From an uncultured Muribaculaceae bacterium (GTDB lineage: Bacteria; Bacteroidota; Bacteroidia; Bacteroidales; Muribaculaceae): 52,891 nucleotides of DNA. The position numbers and the translations under genes are program-made. Numbering within the stretch: the stretch's first letter is position 1; each line of letters starts with the position of its first letter. The notes under the pieces are model-generated. The model saw nothing but the letters and a program-made list of their open reading frames with translations, was not told where the DNA came from and made no database searches. The stretch is from NCBI GenBank assembly GCA_910578095.1, contig CAJTOZ010000021.1:1-52891 (forward strand), given 5' to 3'. Shown piece after piece: positions 41,430 through 51,015 of the stretch.

Positions 41430-43964
41430 ATGAAGCAATCATTGATTTTGGGGATTGTCGGCGTTGCCGGCCTGCTCGCAGGCTGCAATGACGGCCGCCT
41501 GCCCGAAGGATGGTCCACATCCACCGGTGGCATATCGCCCTCAGTGAATGTCGACGCATCCGTGGCCACCGGCTCGCGTGCCCTGCACGCTCCCAAGGCT
41601 GTGGAAGCATCTGACCTCAGCCTACGCCTCACAAGCTCCGACGGCAGCCTCGACCGCACGTGGGCGAAGGTGGCAGATTTCGACCCTGAAGAAGAATTCA
41701 GCGTCGGCGACTACATTCTGGAAGCATTCTACGGCACTCCGGACAGCGAAGGATTCGAAGCCCCCTACTATTCGGGGTCGGCCGCGCTCACCGTACGCGA
41801 GAATCAGAGCACACCAGTAAGTGTCACCGCACGCCTCGCCAATGCAATGGTGAGCATATCCTATACCGACGCGTTCAAAAGCTATATGGCCGACTGGACC
41901 GCATCCGTGGCCAGCGACGCCGGCAAGTCGACCATCGAATTTGCAAAGGACGAGGCACGCCCCGCCTACATCACCCCCGGCGCAGCCACTATTAAAGTGA
42001 ACGTGACCAAGCCCAACGGTCTCACAGCCACTCTTCAGGCTGCCAGCTTCTCTGCCGTGGCACGCCACCACTACATCGTCACTATCGACGTCAACAACGG
42101 AGAGGTGGGTGATGCCGTTCTTTCCATCACCATAGACGATTCCACCGAAACCGAAACCGTAGAGATCGACCTCAGCGACGACATCATCACCGCCGCCGCG
42201 CCGGTCCTGACCACCGCAGGATTCACCTCCGGCGACAAAATCAATCTCGTGGAAGGTGCGGGCGCCGACACTCCTCTCAAGCTCAACATCGTGGCACGCG
42301 GAGGCATTGCATCCGTGCACATGACCACCGAAAGCGCTTCACTGCGCCAGCAAGGATGGCCCGATGAGATCGACCTCGTGGGAGCATCCTCCGATAAGCA
42401 GAACACGCTCGCAAACCTTGGCCTCCACGTCCTCGGCCTCTACAAGAACCCCGACAAAATGGCCGTGATCGACCTTTCCGAGGTGCTCCCCCACATCGCC
42501 ATCACCTCCGGCGGAGCCACAGAGAGCAGCTTCACATTCACCGTGACCGACCGCTATTCCAAGACCGCCGAGCCTGTGACGCTCACCGTATCGCTCGCCA
42601 AACTGACACTTGAGATCACCTCGGCAGGCGCACTCCTCTACGATGCCGACAACGTCGACATCAACATCAGCTACAACGGTAGCAAGCCCGAGGAAAACAT
42701 CACCATACAAGCCAAAAACGCCCGCGGAAGCTGGGACAACCTGAAGATAAATTCCGCAACCCCGGCCGGCGACGACGCCTACACACTCAATGTGGCAATA
42801 CCTCGCGCCGATGCCGACATGACGTTCCGCGCCGTAGCCGCCAACGGTCTCATTTCCAACACTATCGCAGTGCCCGTGGTAGAACCCAACGTAAAACTCG
42901 AAGCCTCCGATCTCAACACCTTCGCCACCTACACCCTTGTAAAGGCATCCGGCGAGACTGCCGACGACATGGCTTTTGAATACTCCACCGACGGCGGCGA
43001 GACCTACACCAAAGCTACAGCCACCGTCCACGAAGGCTACTTCAAGGTGGGCGGACTGCCCGGCGGCTCCCAGCTGCTCCTGCGTGTCAACGACGCCACG
43101 CATGCCAGCCGCCCCGTGACCATCAGCACAGAAGCTGCCACACCGCTGCCCGAATACGGCATGGACAACTGGACCTCCGAGAAAAAAGGCGACTATCAGT
43201 ATCTTTGGAAAGCCGGAGCCGGAAACCCGTGGAGCACACTCAATGAACTGACCACATCGCAGAGCGGAAGCGGAAGCGGCAACGGCCTTAACACGGGCGG
43301 TTGCGCATACAAATCCACCTCCGGCACTATTCCGGCCAACGGACGCAGCACGCAGTCGGGAGCCGGTGGCGGCGCTTTCGGAACGCAAAAACATTCCGAT
43401 GGCCATACCGAAGGAAACGCCTCGCTGCATAGCGACAAGGCTCACAACGGCAGCGCAAATGCGGCGCTCATACGCAGTGTGGGCTGGGGTAGTGGCAACA
43501 CAGCCAAAGCTTCCGGCTCGGGCTTCGGAACCTGCAAAAATCTGACTGCCGGAGAGCTTTATCTCGGCACGTATGAAAACGGTGCGCCTGTATATGGCTA
43601 TGCTTTCGCATCGCGTCCGTCGGAGATTTCGTTCTTCTACCGTTATGATGTTGTGAATTCCGGCAACGGTGACTTCGGTACGGTAGAGGCAACGGTGTAC
43701 GATGCCGAAGGAAACGTGATTGCAACGAGCAACCTGAAACAGCTCACCGAGCAGAGCGCCTACACACAGGTGTCGCTCCCCCTCACATACGCTCTTGACG
43801 CCCCTAAAGCCGCAAAGATCAGTGTGGTTTTCAAATCGTCCGGAAATGCCGATGCAATGAGCAAGAGCACTACATACTGGAGATGCCCTGGAGCTAAAAA
43901 CGTATCCGGCGGCGAATATGTGGGTTCTGAACTCTATATCGACGACATCGAGCTTGTATATTAA
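41430..43964 (+). CDS. DUF4493/PCMD surface lipoprotein
   Basis: 844 residues. The lipobox LLAGC puts the acceptor Cys at residue 19. Residues about 35-260 are a DUF4493 region (ALHAPKAVEASDLSLRLTSSDGS, FSVGDYILEAFYGTPDSEGFEAPYYSGSAALTV). Immunoglobulin-like beta domains follow. The C-terminal 230 residues are a putative carbohydrate-metabolism domain (PCMD): the AALIRSVGWGSGN segment, LYLGTYENGAPVYGYAFASRPSEISFFYRY, ending ELYIDDIELVY. The architecture is that of surface glycan-binding or adhesin lipoproteins of gut Bacteroidales; ligand unknown. First of three co-oriented relatives (32 and 5 nt apart). Confidence 0.88.
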   Translation: MKQSLILGIVGVAGLLAGCNDGRLPEGWSTSTGGISPSVNVDASVATGSRALHAPKAVEASDLSLRLTSSDGSLDRTWAKVADFDPEEEFSVGDYILEAFYGTPDSEGFEAPYYSGSAALTVRENQSTPVSVTARLANAMVSISYTDAFKSYMADWTASVASDAGKSTIEFAKDEARPAYITPGAATIKVNVTKPNGLTATLQAASFSAVARHHYIVTIDVNNGEVGDAVLSITIDDSTETETVEIDLSDDIITAAAPVLTTAGFTSGDKINLVEGAGADTPLKLNIVARGGIASVHMTTESASLRQQGWPDEIDLVGASSDKQNTLANLGLHVLGLYKNPDKMAVIDLSEVLPHIAITSGGATESSFTFTVTDRYSKTAEPVTLTVSLAKLTLEITSAGALLYDADNVDINISYNGSKPEENITIQAKNARGSWDNLKINSATPAGDDAYTLNVAIPRADADMTFRAVAANGLISNTIAVPVVEPNVKLEASDLNTFATYTLVKASGETADDMAFEYSTDGGETYTKATATVHEGYFKVGGLPGGSQLLLRVNDATHASRPVTISTEAATPLPEYGMDNWTSEKKGDYQYLWKAGAGNPWSTLNELTTSQSGSGSGNGLNTGGCAYKSTSGTIPANGRSTQSGAGGGAFGTQKHSDGHTEGNASLHSDKAHNGSANAALIRSVGWGSGNTAKASGSGFGTCKNLTAGELYLGTYENGAPVYGYAFASRPSEISFFYRYDVVNSGNGDFGTVEATVYDAEGNVIATSNLKQLTEQSAYTQVSLPLTYALDAPKAAKISVVFKSSGNADAMSKSTTYWRCPGAKNVSGGEYVGSELYIDDIELVY

Positions 43965-43996
43965 TTTCGTATAATCAATATTCCGACATCATAGTT

Positions 43997-45310
43997 ATGA
44001 AACACTCCATACTGTCCGTCGCAGCTGCTGCAGCCCTGGCCATCGGTCTCGGCGCCTGCCACGACGACTGCCAGATCAAGAACGACGGCAATGCCAGCGG
44101 CACGCTGTCGTTCGCATCGATGAGCGTCGATGTCTCCGTGGCCGAAAACGTGATACGCCACACGCCGGCCCGTGCCGCAGCCGAAACCGGCAGCCGCGCC
44201 GCGGTCGACCTCTCCGACTTCATCGTCACCGTCACCGACGCCGAAGGCGCCATAGCAGGCCAGTGGACATACAGCACCATGCCTGAGATAATGACACTAC
44301 CGGTCGCTTCCGGCTACACCGTGGACGTGAAAAGCCACGAGGTACAGAAAGCCGAATGGTCGCGCCCATACTACTGCGGCAGCAAGACATTCGATATCAC
44401 CGAAGGTGCCGTCACAGAGATCGGCGAGGTGCGCTGCACTTTCAGCAGCATAAAGGTTACAATCAAGTTTGACGACGAGCTGCTCAAAAAGCTCGATGGC
44501 GATGCCGTGGTCAATGTCCTCGCCAACGACGAAGGCTCCCTCGACTTCACCCCCTCGGAGACTCGCAGCGGCTACTTTGCAGCCGTCAACGGCAGCTCCA
44601 CGCTCGTGGCCACTTTCGATGGCAAAGTCAGCGGCTCGCCCACCCATCTGCAGCGCGTATTCGCCGATGTGGCCGCCGGCCAGCACCGCATCATCACATT
44701 CAAGGCCAGGATTCCTGGACTTGAGCCCGACCCCGAGACCGGCACAATCAACCCCGACGGCATCGGCGTCGACCTCGAAGTAGAATCCGTCGATCTCAAC
44801 GGCAATGTCAACGTGGGCGAAGACCCCATCATCGGCGGCGACTCACCCTGGAAACCGCCCACACCCCCCACTCCTCCCGGCCCCGGTCCGGAGGATCCCG
44901 AATCGGAGTTCTCATTTGAAAGCGAAGGCCAAGCGCTTTCCTTCGACTCGCCCAACACGCCGGTCGAGGGCACAAATGGAAAAATCAACATATACAGCAA
45001 GCTCCCCATTGCCCATCTACGCGTGAACATCTCCACCACAAGCGCAAGCTTCGAATCAGCAGTGGGCGAAATGGTAGGCCTTGCATTCGACCTCGCATAT
45101 CCCGACGACTCCAAAAACGAAACGGCAAAGTTCTCCGGCCTTGGATTCCCCGTCGGCGATCAAGTGATCGGCAAGAACGACCTCGTGTTTGACATCACAA
45201 CCTTCATCCCGCTGCTCGGAGCCTTCCCCGGCACTCACGACTTCGTGATCACCGTAGAGGACAACGCCGGAGGCAGCGATAGCAGAAGATTAACCTTCGT
45301 AGCCGAATAA
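43997..45310 (+). CDS. DUF4493 lipoprotein without PCMD domain
   Basis: 437 residues. Lipobox IGLGAC, Cys at residue 21. The DUF4493 N-terminal region (AAVDLSDFIVTVTDAEGAIAGQWTYSTMPEIMTLPVASGYTVDVKSHE, WSRPYYCGSKTFDITEG) parallels that of the flanking proteins. A proline-rich hinge (PPTPPTPPGPGPEDPES) separates it from a short C-terminal beta domain (GTHDFVITVEDNAGGSDSRRLTFVAE). No PCMD-type end is present. It ends 5 nt before the next gene. Probably a partner or shorter version of the two larger lipoproteins. Confidence 0.85.
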   Translation: MKHSILSVAAAAALAIGLGACHDDCQIKNDGNASGTLSFASMSVDVSVAENVIRHTPARAAAETGSRAAVDLSDFIVTVTDAEGAIAGQWTYSTMPEIMTLPVASGYTVDVKSHEVQKAEWSRPYYCGSKTFDITEGAVTEIGEVRCTFSSIKVTIKFDDELLKKLDGDAVVNVLANDEGSLDFTPSETRSGYFAAVNGSSTLVATFDGKVSGSPTHLQRVFADVAAGQHRIITFKARIPGLEPDPETGTINPDGIGVDLEVESVDLNGNVNVGEDPIIGGDSPWKPPTPPTPPGPGPEDPESEFSFESEGQALSFDSPNTPVEGTNGKINIYSKLPIAHLRVNISTTSASFESAVGEMVGLAFDLAYPDDSKNETAKFSGLGFPVGDQVIGKNDLVFDITTFIPLLGAFPGTHDFVITVEDNAGGSDSRRLTFVAE

Positions 45311-45315
45311 CAATC

Positions 45316-47496
45316 ATGAACAGCAAAATCATATCTCTCGCAATCGCCGCCATCGGCCTCACGGCCGTCACCGGCTGCGATGATGCATGGAACTATGGCG
45401 AGGACAACGGTGGCGAAGGCAACGTGGCCATCACCACCACCGTGCGCAGCGACGTGCAGGTGGCCTCGCGGGCTATCACAGGGCAGGAACTCAGCGACAA
45501 ACTCGTGCTGTGGATCTCCAACGACAAAGGCCTTGTGCGCAACTACGAGGGCGAAAGCAACATTCCCTCCTCCATAGCCCTCACGTCCGGACGCTACACC
45601 GCCCAGGCATGGACCGGCGACAGCGTGGCAGCGTCGTTCGACGCCAAATGCTACAAAGGAAGCACCGGCTTCAACATCGAAGCCGGGAAAACCACCGCGG
45701 TGGATCTCGTCTGCAAGATAGCCAATGTAGTGGCATCCGTCAAGTACGACGAATCCGTGGCCGACGCGCTCTCCGACTACACCCTCACAGTGGGACACCA
45801 CTACGGCACCCTCACCTTTGAGGGCGACGACACGCGCAAGGGCTACTTCATGATGAACCCCTATGCCAAGGACCTCGAATGGACCCTCAGCGGCAAACTC
45901 GCCGATGGCTCTGAATTCACCAAAAGCGGAACCATCGCCGATGCCAAACCGGCCACCGAGTATGTGCTCAACGTCAAGTACACCACATCCTCCGACGAAA
46001 TCGGCGGCGGATACTTCACCATCGAGATCGACGAAACCGAGATCGTGGTGGAAGATGAGATTGTAATCACCGTAGCCCCCATCATCAAAGGCTTGGGATT
46101 CGACATCTCACAGCCCCTCACCAAGGAAGCCGGACAGGTGGGCCGGCGCTCGCTCTTCATCACTGCATCGTCCGAGATGACATCCGTGATGCTCGATTGC
46201 GACCTCTTCACCAGCCTCATCGGCATGGGAGGAAGCGATTTCGACCTTATGGCCATGACCGACGAAGTGCGGGCCGCCATGGAGGCAAAAGGCATCAACT
46301 TTGTCTACACCTACTTCGCCGATCAGGAAGCCAGCAGCATGAAAATCAATTTCGAGCCCGAATTTACCGATGCGCTCACCGATGGCAAATACGCCATCAA
46401 CATCACAGCCACCGATAGCGAGAACAAAACCGCGCAGGCTGTGTTCGCCATCGAGATCAGCGATGCGCCCCTCCGTCTCAACGACGTAGCCGCCGCCGAT
46501 ATCTGGGCACACAAAGCTACCATCAGCTGCGAGCTCACACAAGACGGCGCTACCGGTGTGATGTTCAACTACCGTTACCGCGGCCAGCAGACCTGGACCA
46601 CTGTCGAGCCCTCGTCGTCGACCGCACGCACCACGACCCACTTCCTTGAGCTCTCCGATCTTGAGGCAGACACCGAAATCGAATACACCGCAAGCTGTAC
46701 AAAGGCCGACGGCTCGGAATTCACTTCCGATGTGAAGACATTCACCACCGCCGCCACTCCTCAGCTGCCCAACGCAGGATTTGAGGACTGGGATGAATCC
46801 GGCAAGGCATATCTCATTTGTGCTCCGGGCGATGAAAGATTCTGGGACAGCGGCAACCACGGTTCAGCCACAATGAGCAAGAATGTGACAACAAAGGATG
46901 AGACTGTCAAGCACGGCGGCAACTATTCCGCTAAGCTCCAGTCGCAGTTTGTGGGTATCGGCGGGCTCATTGGTAAATTTGCAGCAGGCAACGTGTTTAT
47001 CGGTAAATATCTCGACACCAACGGAACAAACGGCGTGCTCGGTTGGGGACGTCCCTTCACCTCCCGCCCCATGGCTCTCAAAGGCTATGTGAAATACACA
47101 CCGGCCAACACAGAGTACAGCGACAACACTACGGAATATCCCAAGGGCGTCATGGACAAAGGCATCCTTTACGTAGCCCTTCTCGATGGCTCCAAAGTTC
47201 AGGGCGACACCCAATATCCCGATTACCCTGTCGTGGTTAAGACCGAAAAACAGAGCGACGGCAAGCCCAAGCTCTTCAATAAGGACGGTGCCGACGTCAT
47301 AGCCTACGGAGAAATCATATTCTCCGAAGCTACCGCAGGCGATGGCATGGTAGAGTTTACGGTGCCCCTCAACTACAACCGCACCGACATCCTCCCCTCC
47401 TACATCTTGTGCACCGCATCTGCCTCCAAAGGCGGCGACTATTTCGCCGGCGGCGCTTCTGTGATGTACCTCGACGACCTCCAGCTCGTGTACTGA
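45316..47496 (+). CDS. DUF4493/PCMD surface lipoprotein
   Basis: 726 residues. Lipobox TAVTGC, Cys at residue 21. An N-terminal DUF4493 region (LSDKLVLWISNDKGLVRNYEGESNIPSSIALTSGRYTAQAWTGDSVAASF) is followed by a middle domain and then a fibronectin type III-like module (PLRLNDVAAADIWAHKATISCEL, LSDLEADTEIEYTASCTKADG). The C-terminal PCMD domain begins LPNAGFEDWDESGKAY and ends VMYLDDLQLVY, closely like the end of the first gene. Third gene of the operon; a strong terminator follows at 47523-47562. Likely on the outer-membrane surface, ligand unknown. Confidence 0.88.
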   Translation: MNSKIISLAIAAIGLTAVTGCDDAWNYGEDNGGEGNVAITTTVRSDVQVASRAITGQELSDKLVLWISNDKGLVRNYEGESNIPSSIALTSGRYTAQAWTGDSVAASFDAKCYKGSTGFNIEAGKTTAVDLVCKIANVVASVKYDESVADALSDYTLTVGHHYGTLTFEGDDTRKGYFMMNPYAKDLEWTLSGKLADGSEFTKSGTIADAKPATEYVLNVKYTTSSDEIGGGYFTIEIDETEIVVEDEIVITVAPIIKGLGFDISQPLTKEAGQVGRRSLFITASSEMTSVMLDCDLFTSLIGMGGSDFDLMAMTDEVRAAMEAKGINFVYTYFADQEASSMKINFEPEFTDALTDGKYAINITATDSENKTAQAVFAIEISDAPLRLNDVAAADIWAHKATISCELTQDGATGVMFNYRYRGQQTWTTVEPSSSTARTTTHFLELSDLEADTEIEYTASCTKADGSEFTSDVKTFTTAATPQLPNAGFEDWDESGKAYLICAPGDERFWDSGNHGSATMSKNVTTKDETVKHGGNYSAKLQSQFVGIGGLIGKFAAGNVFIGKYLDTNGTNGVLGWGRPFTSRPMALKGYVKYTPANTEYSDNTTEYPKGVMDKGILYVALLDGSKVQGDTQYPDYPVVVKTEKQSDGKPKLFNKDGADVIAYGEIIFSEATAGDGMVEFTVPLNYNRTDILPSYILCTASASKGGDYFAGGASVMYLDDLQLVY

Positions 47497-47522
47497 TACC
47501 CATAATCCCGCTACATACTTCT

Positions 47523-47562
47523 AATCCCTGCGCTGCGCATGTGCCGCGCAGGGATTCTTTTT
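47523..47562 (+). terminator. Intrinsic terminator after lipoprotein operon
   Basis: AATCCCTGCGC (47523-47533) pairs with GCGCAGGGATT (47546-47556), followed by CTTTTT. Confidence 0.9.
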
Positions 47563-47598
47563 CAACAATCTCCGCCATTACGCATAAACAAGTACATC

Positions 47599-49104
47599 AT
47601 GCTACGCTCCATACGCACCAGTCCGCTGTTCGTGGTTCTGTCTCTGCTCTATGCCGCCATTGCATTCTTCACTCCTCCGCTCGTCGACGACCTTATTTTC
47701 ATGGGCGACTCCTGCGGCATAGGCATAGGTTTTGAAAAACTCGCATTAGGATGGGAAGAACTGCTCGCCCATTTCATCTACGATGTGGGGCGCCTGTCAA
47801 ACGTCATCGCCGTTGTGCTCCTATGTCTGCTGCCACACTTCGTGTTCGCCATACTTCAGGCCGTTGCAGTCTACATCATTCTTGAGTTCGGTAGCAGGCT
47901 AATAGGAATCACCAGCAGAATTGCCCGCACACTGTACGCCACCATAGTAGTGTTTGCTCTCCCATGGCACGATAGCATCGCCGTGCTTGACTATAGTGTG
48001 AACTACGTATGGAGCACAGCCCTGATAGTGCTGTTCCTATATGCTTTCTTCAGACACCACGCCAATGGCACCGACATCGGATGGCTCATATTGGCTCTGG
48101 CAGCGGGATGGATGCACGAAAGCTTCTCGCTGCCCGTATGCGTTGGACTGGCATGTACATCCATCTACAACCACCGGCACATATCGCGCCGCCACATCGC
48201 TCTCGCTGTATTCTTTGCCATAGGCACCGCTCTCAACTTCGTATTTCCGGCCATATGGCACCGGGCCTCGATGACACACTCTTCCTTAGTATCCAATGTC
48301 GCCCCGATCAAACTCGCAATGACATGCTTCGCATGGGTAGCACCAATATTTGCACTCGCGGCGCGTAAACGCACATGCGACAAGGCTCTTATGGCCACAC
48401 TCGCCATCTCCACTGCAGCGGCATTTATGATATATCTGTATGCTGGTATCTTGCGTGGCATGTGGATTTGCCAGTTCTATGGCATCCTCACTGTGCTCAT
48501 GGCCATACATGCGTTCCACATCAGGATTCCGCGCATCGTCCCACGCGTATTCATCCCAGCCGCCACCCTGGTTCTTGTCGTTTCTCTGTCATGGTCAGTA
48601 TACTGGTGCATGAAATTCGACAAAGAATACAAACTTATAACAGAAGAAGTAATGCGGCTCAAAACCGACCATTTGTATCGCCACACACTCTCAATGCCGG
48701 TGCGAGACCAGATTATCACATTCGGGCGTGTGAAATCCGATCATTTCCGTTCAAAAATGGATCTGGAGATGTTCGGCCGTTATTATTGCGATGGCAGTAT
48801 GTTCAAAGTGCTGCCCCCGCAACTGGAGCACACAGATATGAGCGAATTCTCGGAACTGCCCGCAAATCCCGGAATATACACCGACGGACATCTCGTCGTC
48901 AGCCGTCCGGAAAGCGCGGGCCCCTACATGCGCAACGGCTACATCAGCGCTGTGGTGGAATTCAGCGACGGCACCCATGCCACACGCAGCATCGTGCCGC
49001 AGCCATTCACCGACATCAACGGCAATGAATGGGTGCTTCTGGTTATGCCGCGGCGATACGGCACCGACACTTCCGCCGTCACGGCACTGCACCCTGTCGG
49101 CTGA
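47599..49104 (+). CDS. Polytopic membrane protein (DUF6056-like)
   Basis: 501 residues from the ATG at 47599; the frame upstream overlaps the terminator. About ten or more hydrophobic helices fill residues 10-350 (LFVVLSLLYAAIAFF, VIAVVLLCLLPHFVFAILQAVAVYIIL, ALIVLFLYAFF, and others), with a periplasmic-type C-terminal domain from about residue 350. VDDLIFMGD in the first loop and the WMHESFSLPV motif recall the DUF6056 and glycosyltransferase-39-like membrane families that act on lipid-linked sugars, but I cannot confirm catalytic residues. Separate from the lipoprotein operon because a terminator intervenes. Confidence 0.7.
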   Translation: MLRSIRTSPLFVVLSLLYAAIAFFTPPLVDDLIFMGDSCGIGIGFEKLALGWEELLAHFIYDVGRLSNVIAVVLLCLLPHFVFAILQAVAVYIILEFGSRLIGITSRIARTLYATIVVFALPWHDSIAVLDYSVNYVWSTALIVLFLYAFFRHHANGTDIGWLILALAAGWMHESFSLPVCVGLACTSIYNHRHISRRHIALAVFFAIGTALNFVFPAIWHRASMTHSSLVSNVAPIKLAMTCFAWVAPIFALAARKRTCDKALMATLAISTAAAFMIYLYAGILRGMWICQFYGILTVLMAIHAFHIRIPRIVPRVFIPAATLVLVVSLSWSVYWCMKFDKEYKLITEEVMRLKTDHLYRHTLSMPVRDQIITFGRVKSDHFRSKMDLEMFGRYYCDGSMFKVLPPQLEHTDMSEFSELPANPGIYTDGHLVVSRPESAGPYMRNGYISAVVEFSDGTHATRSIVPQPFTDINGNEWVLLVMPRRYGTDTSAVTALHPVG

Positions 49105-49133
49105 GACCAGTTTCCCTCCTCCAACAACGACGA

Positions 49134-49166
49134 CGCGGCGCGTTGCCATGGTGGCAACGCGCCGCG
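49134..49166. terminator. 15-bp hairpin between convergent genes
   Basis: CGCGGCGCGTTGCCA (49134-49148) pairs perfectly with TGGCAACGCGCCGCG (49152-49166), with loop TGG. It lies between the convergent stops at 49104 and 49191 and probably ends both transcripts, although T-runs are poor. Confidence 0.7.
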
Positions 49167-49190
49167 CTATTGCTTGATTGCAAGCTGCGG

Positions 49191-49400
49191 TCAGAGCAGG
49201 CTTACGATATAGTCTTTCTCATCCTGAGGATCAGGAGCCATTTCAATCTTGCCTTCGCGGGCAAGCCAGCCGAGAGCGGCATACACCTCTTTATCTTTCA
49301 GCTTCGTCATCTTCTTGAGCTGCTTGATGCCGAGAGCTTCTGCAGTGTTGAGGGCCGTCCATACGGTACCGGCGTTTGTTCCAATTGTTTCAGTATTCAT
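49191..49400 (-). CDS. Small winged-helix protein (DUF2582-like)
   Basis: 69 residues, the whole length of this family. Visible: AGTVWTALNTAEALGIKQLKKMTKLKDKEVYAALGWLAREGKIEMAPD, a helix-turn-helix with a following wing. These single-domain proteins are common in Bacteroidota and presumed DNA-binding; targets unknown. Expressed from a TTG-N20-TACATTTG promoter with about 60 nt of leader. Confidence 0.88.
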   Translation of the reverse strand: MNTETIGTNAGTVWTALNTAEALGIKQLKKMTKLKDKEVYAALGWLAREGKIEMAPDPQDEKDYIVSLL

Positions 49401-49463
49401 AATAGTCTTTATGTTTTGTTAGACATTTATTGCTTTTGCTGAATCATGGCATCAAATATGCTG

Positions 49464-49494
49464 CAAATGTAAGCATTTTTACAAAGATTACCAA
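49464..49494 (-). promoter_or_regulatory. Promoter for winged-helix gene
   Basis: Minus-strand TTG (49494-49492), 20 nt, TACATTTG (49471-49464). Confidence 0.65.
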
Positions 49495-49595
49495 TTAATT
49501 CTATAACATTTTTTAATTAAAATAGTTCGAAACCCCGCAAATGCAGTATTTTTTCATGTAAAAAGCATCATAACTCCCCTTTAAAACGCCGCGCT

Positions 49596-50213
49596 TCAGT
49601 TGGCACACGTTATTCTGGGCACCAATCTCCACGAACGATACACCTCTCCGAGCCCGCGCACCGCGCGGTGCCAGAAACGGTCGCTGTTGCCTCGCAGCAG
49701 CTCCGACGCATCCGGAGCATCACCCACAGCCCACGCGCCGTCGGCAATCTCACTCTCCAGCTGCCCGTCCTCCCAACTGCTGTAGCCGATGAAAAAACGC
49801 ACAGTTCCCTCCAGCGAATATCCCGAATTGATGTAGTCAGTCACAGCATCAAAATCGCCTCCGATATACATCCCCGGCATATAAGCCCTGGCCCCCGGGA
49901 TAATCTCGCTGCCAAGCGTGTGAAGAAAGAATATGCGGTCCTGGGCAAGCGGTCCGCCGCAATACACAGGCACATCCACACGTATCGATGGATCATCCAG
50001 AACATCGGCAAGAATCGAAGGCGACTTATGGTTCAGCACCACTCCCATCGCACCACCGCCGGCCTCATAGTCGATGAGAGACACAACGGAGTGCGTGAAA
50101 TAGTTCTCCTCCAGAAAAGGATCGGATATGAGAAGCTTCCCCCCGGCAGGCTTGATGGAAACCGATGCTGGCACGGAAAACAAGGCAGAGCATATATCTT
50201 TCATCTCGGGCAT
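49596..50213 (-). CDS. YqgE/AlgH family protein
   Basis: 205 residues from the ATG at 50213 (MPEMKDIC; ATG 50204 is an alternative). The open frame to 50510 lacks family support. Typical blocks: KPAGGKLLISDPFLEENYFTHSVVSLIDYEAGGGAMGVVLNHKSP, VPVYCGGPLAQDRIFFLHTLG, GMYIGGDFDAVTDYINSG and FFIGYSSWEDGQLESEIADGAWAVGD. Cytoplasmic, conserved in many bacteria, biochemical role unclear. It lies downstream of the DNA-glycosylase-like gene on the same strand. Confidence 0.93.
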   Translation of the reverse strand: MPEMKDICSALFSVPASVSIKPAGGKLLISDPFLEENYFTHSVVSLIDYEAGGGAMGVVLNHKSPSILADVLDDPSIRVDVPVYCGGPLAQDRIFFLHTLGSEIIPGARAYMPGMYIGGDFDAVTDYINSGYSLEGTVRFFIGYSSWEDGQLESEIADGAWAVGDAPDASELLRGNSDRFWHRAVRGLGEVYRSWRLVPRITCAN

Positions 50214-50301
50214 GGCTATACTGCTTGAAGCGTGACACTTTACATTATATCTATACAACAAGTTGACAACGAAAATCGTTGAGCACGCCATCAAAAAGAA
50301 G

Positions 50302-50904
50302 CTACATGCACCCGCACGCCTCCCAGAGGCGCCGGTAGTATTCGGCCTTACGCTCCGCCTTGAGCGGATAGGCCCTTGATGTGGAAGGCATGCGCCAGAT
50401 GCGCAGGCGCCTCCCGAATGCTTCCGCTTCCATATATTCCCCCATCTTAGGCGGCTCAGAGCCGGTGAGCGCCGCCACCACGCCGGCAGCTTTTTCGCCG
50501 GTAGTGGCAATATCGTGGCATTCAGGCATCCGTTTCAGCAGCGAAGCCAGATCCACCGCCTCCACCACCTCCAGAAACTTGTCCGAGGCATTGCCCTGTA
50601 GACGCCTTATCCGCCGGCATGTATCATGCAAAGCAATATGGTGGGCCGCCATCAACGCACGTACATCGTCGATGCGGAAACACTTTCCGGCATTATCGTA
50701 TAGAGCCGACGCATCCCCCAGAAACACCATCCCGGCTATCCGCCAGAAATCATTCGTGGGATTAGGATAATAAAAATCCATGCTCCAGCGCTTGGGAGCA
50801 GGCGGAAATGTGCCCATGATAAGCACGCGCGCGCCATCGGGTATAAAGGGTGGCCAGGGATGAGTCTCCACCGGCAGTTCGGTCCTGTTGTCAGTTTCCT
50901 GCAT
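50302..50904 (-). CDS. Uracil-DNA glycosylase family protein
   Basis: 200 residues from the ATG at 50904; the frame reaches a TTG at 50910. ARVLIMGTFPPAPKRWSMDFYYPNPTNDFWRI resembles the catalytic-loop region of the UDG superfamily, and the later WRMPSTSRAYP corresponds to the HPS(P) recognition loop, here with Met-Pro-Ser-Thr-Ser. It probably removes damaged or deaminated bases from DNA. The substitutions around the active loops mean substrate class cannot be set. It is separated by 88 nt from YqgE and divergent from the aquaporin gene. Confidence 0.82.
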   Translation of the reverse strand: MQETDNRTELPVETHPWPPFIPDGARVLIMGTFPPAPKRWSMDFYYPNPTNDFWRIAGMVFLGDASALYDNAGKCFRIDDVRALMAAHHIALHDTCRRIRRLQGNASDKFLEVVEAVDLASLLKRMPECHDIATTGEKAAGVVAALTGSEPPKMGEYMEAEAFGRRLRIWRMPSTSRAYPLKAERKAEYYRRLWEACGCM

Positions 50905-50924
50905 AAGCAAAAAGTGTAAAAAAG

Positions 50925-50955
50925 TTGCAGATATAAATTATAACGCGTATCTTTG
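50925..50955 (+). promoter_or_regulatory. Promoter for aquaporin gene
   Basis: TTG (50925-50927), 20 nt, TATCTTTG (50948-50955). Predicted start near 50959, leader about 57 nt. Confidence 0.7.
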
Positions 50956-51015
50956 AGGCGAAGATATCGACTTTTGATTAATTTTCATAATAATTTACAA
51001 ACAAATTCAATTCCT

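Noticed and set aside
44875..44960. Proline-rich repeat coding segment as a possible recombination repeat.
   Set aside because: It is a short PPTP-type hinge in a lipoprotein, normal for surface proteins, without nucleotide repeats long enough to matter.
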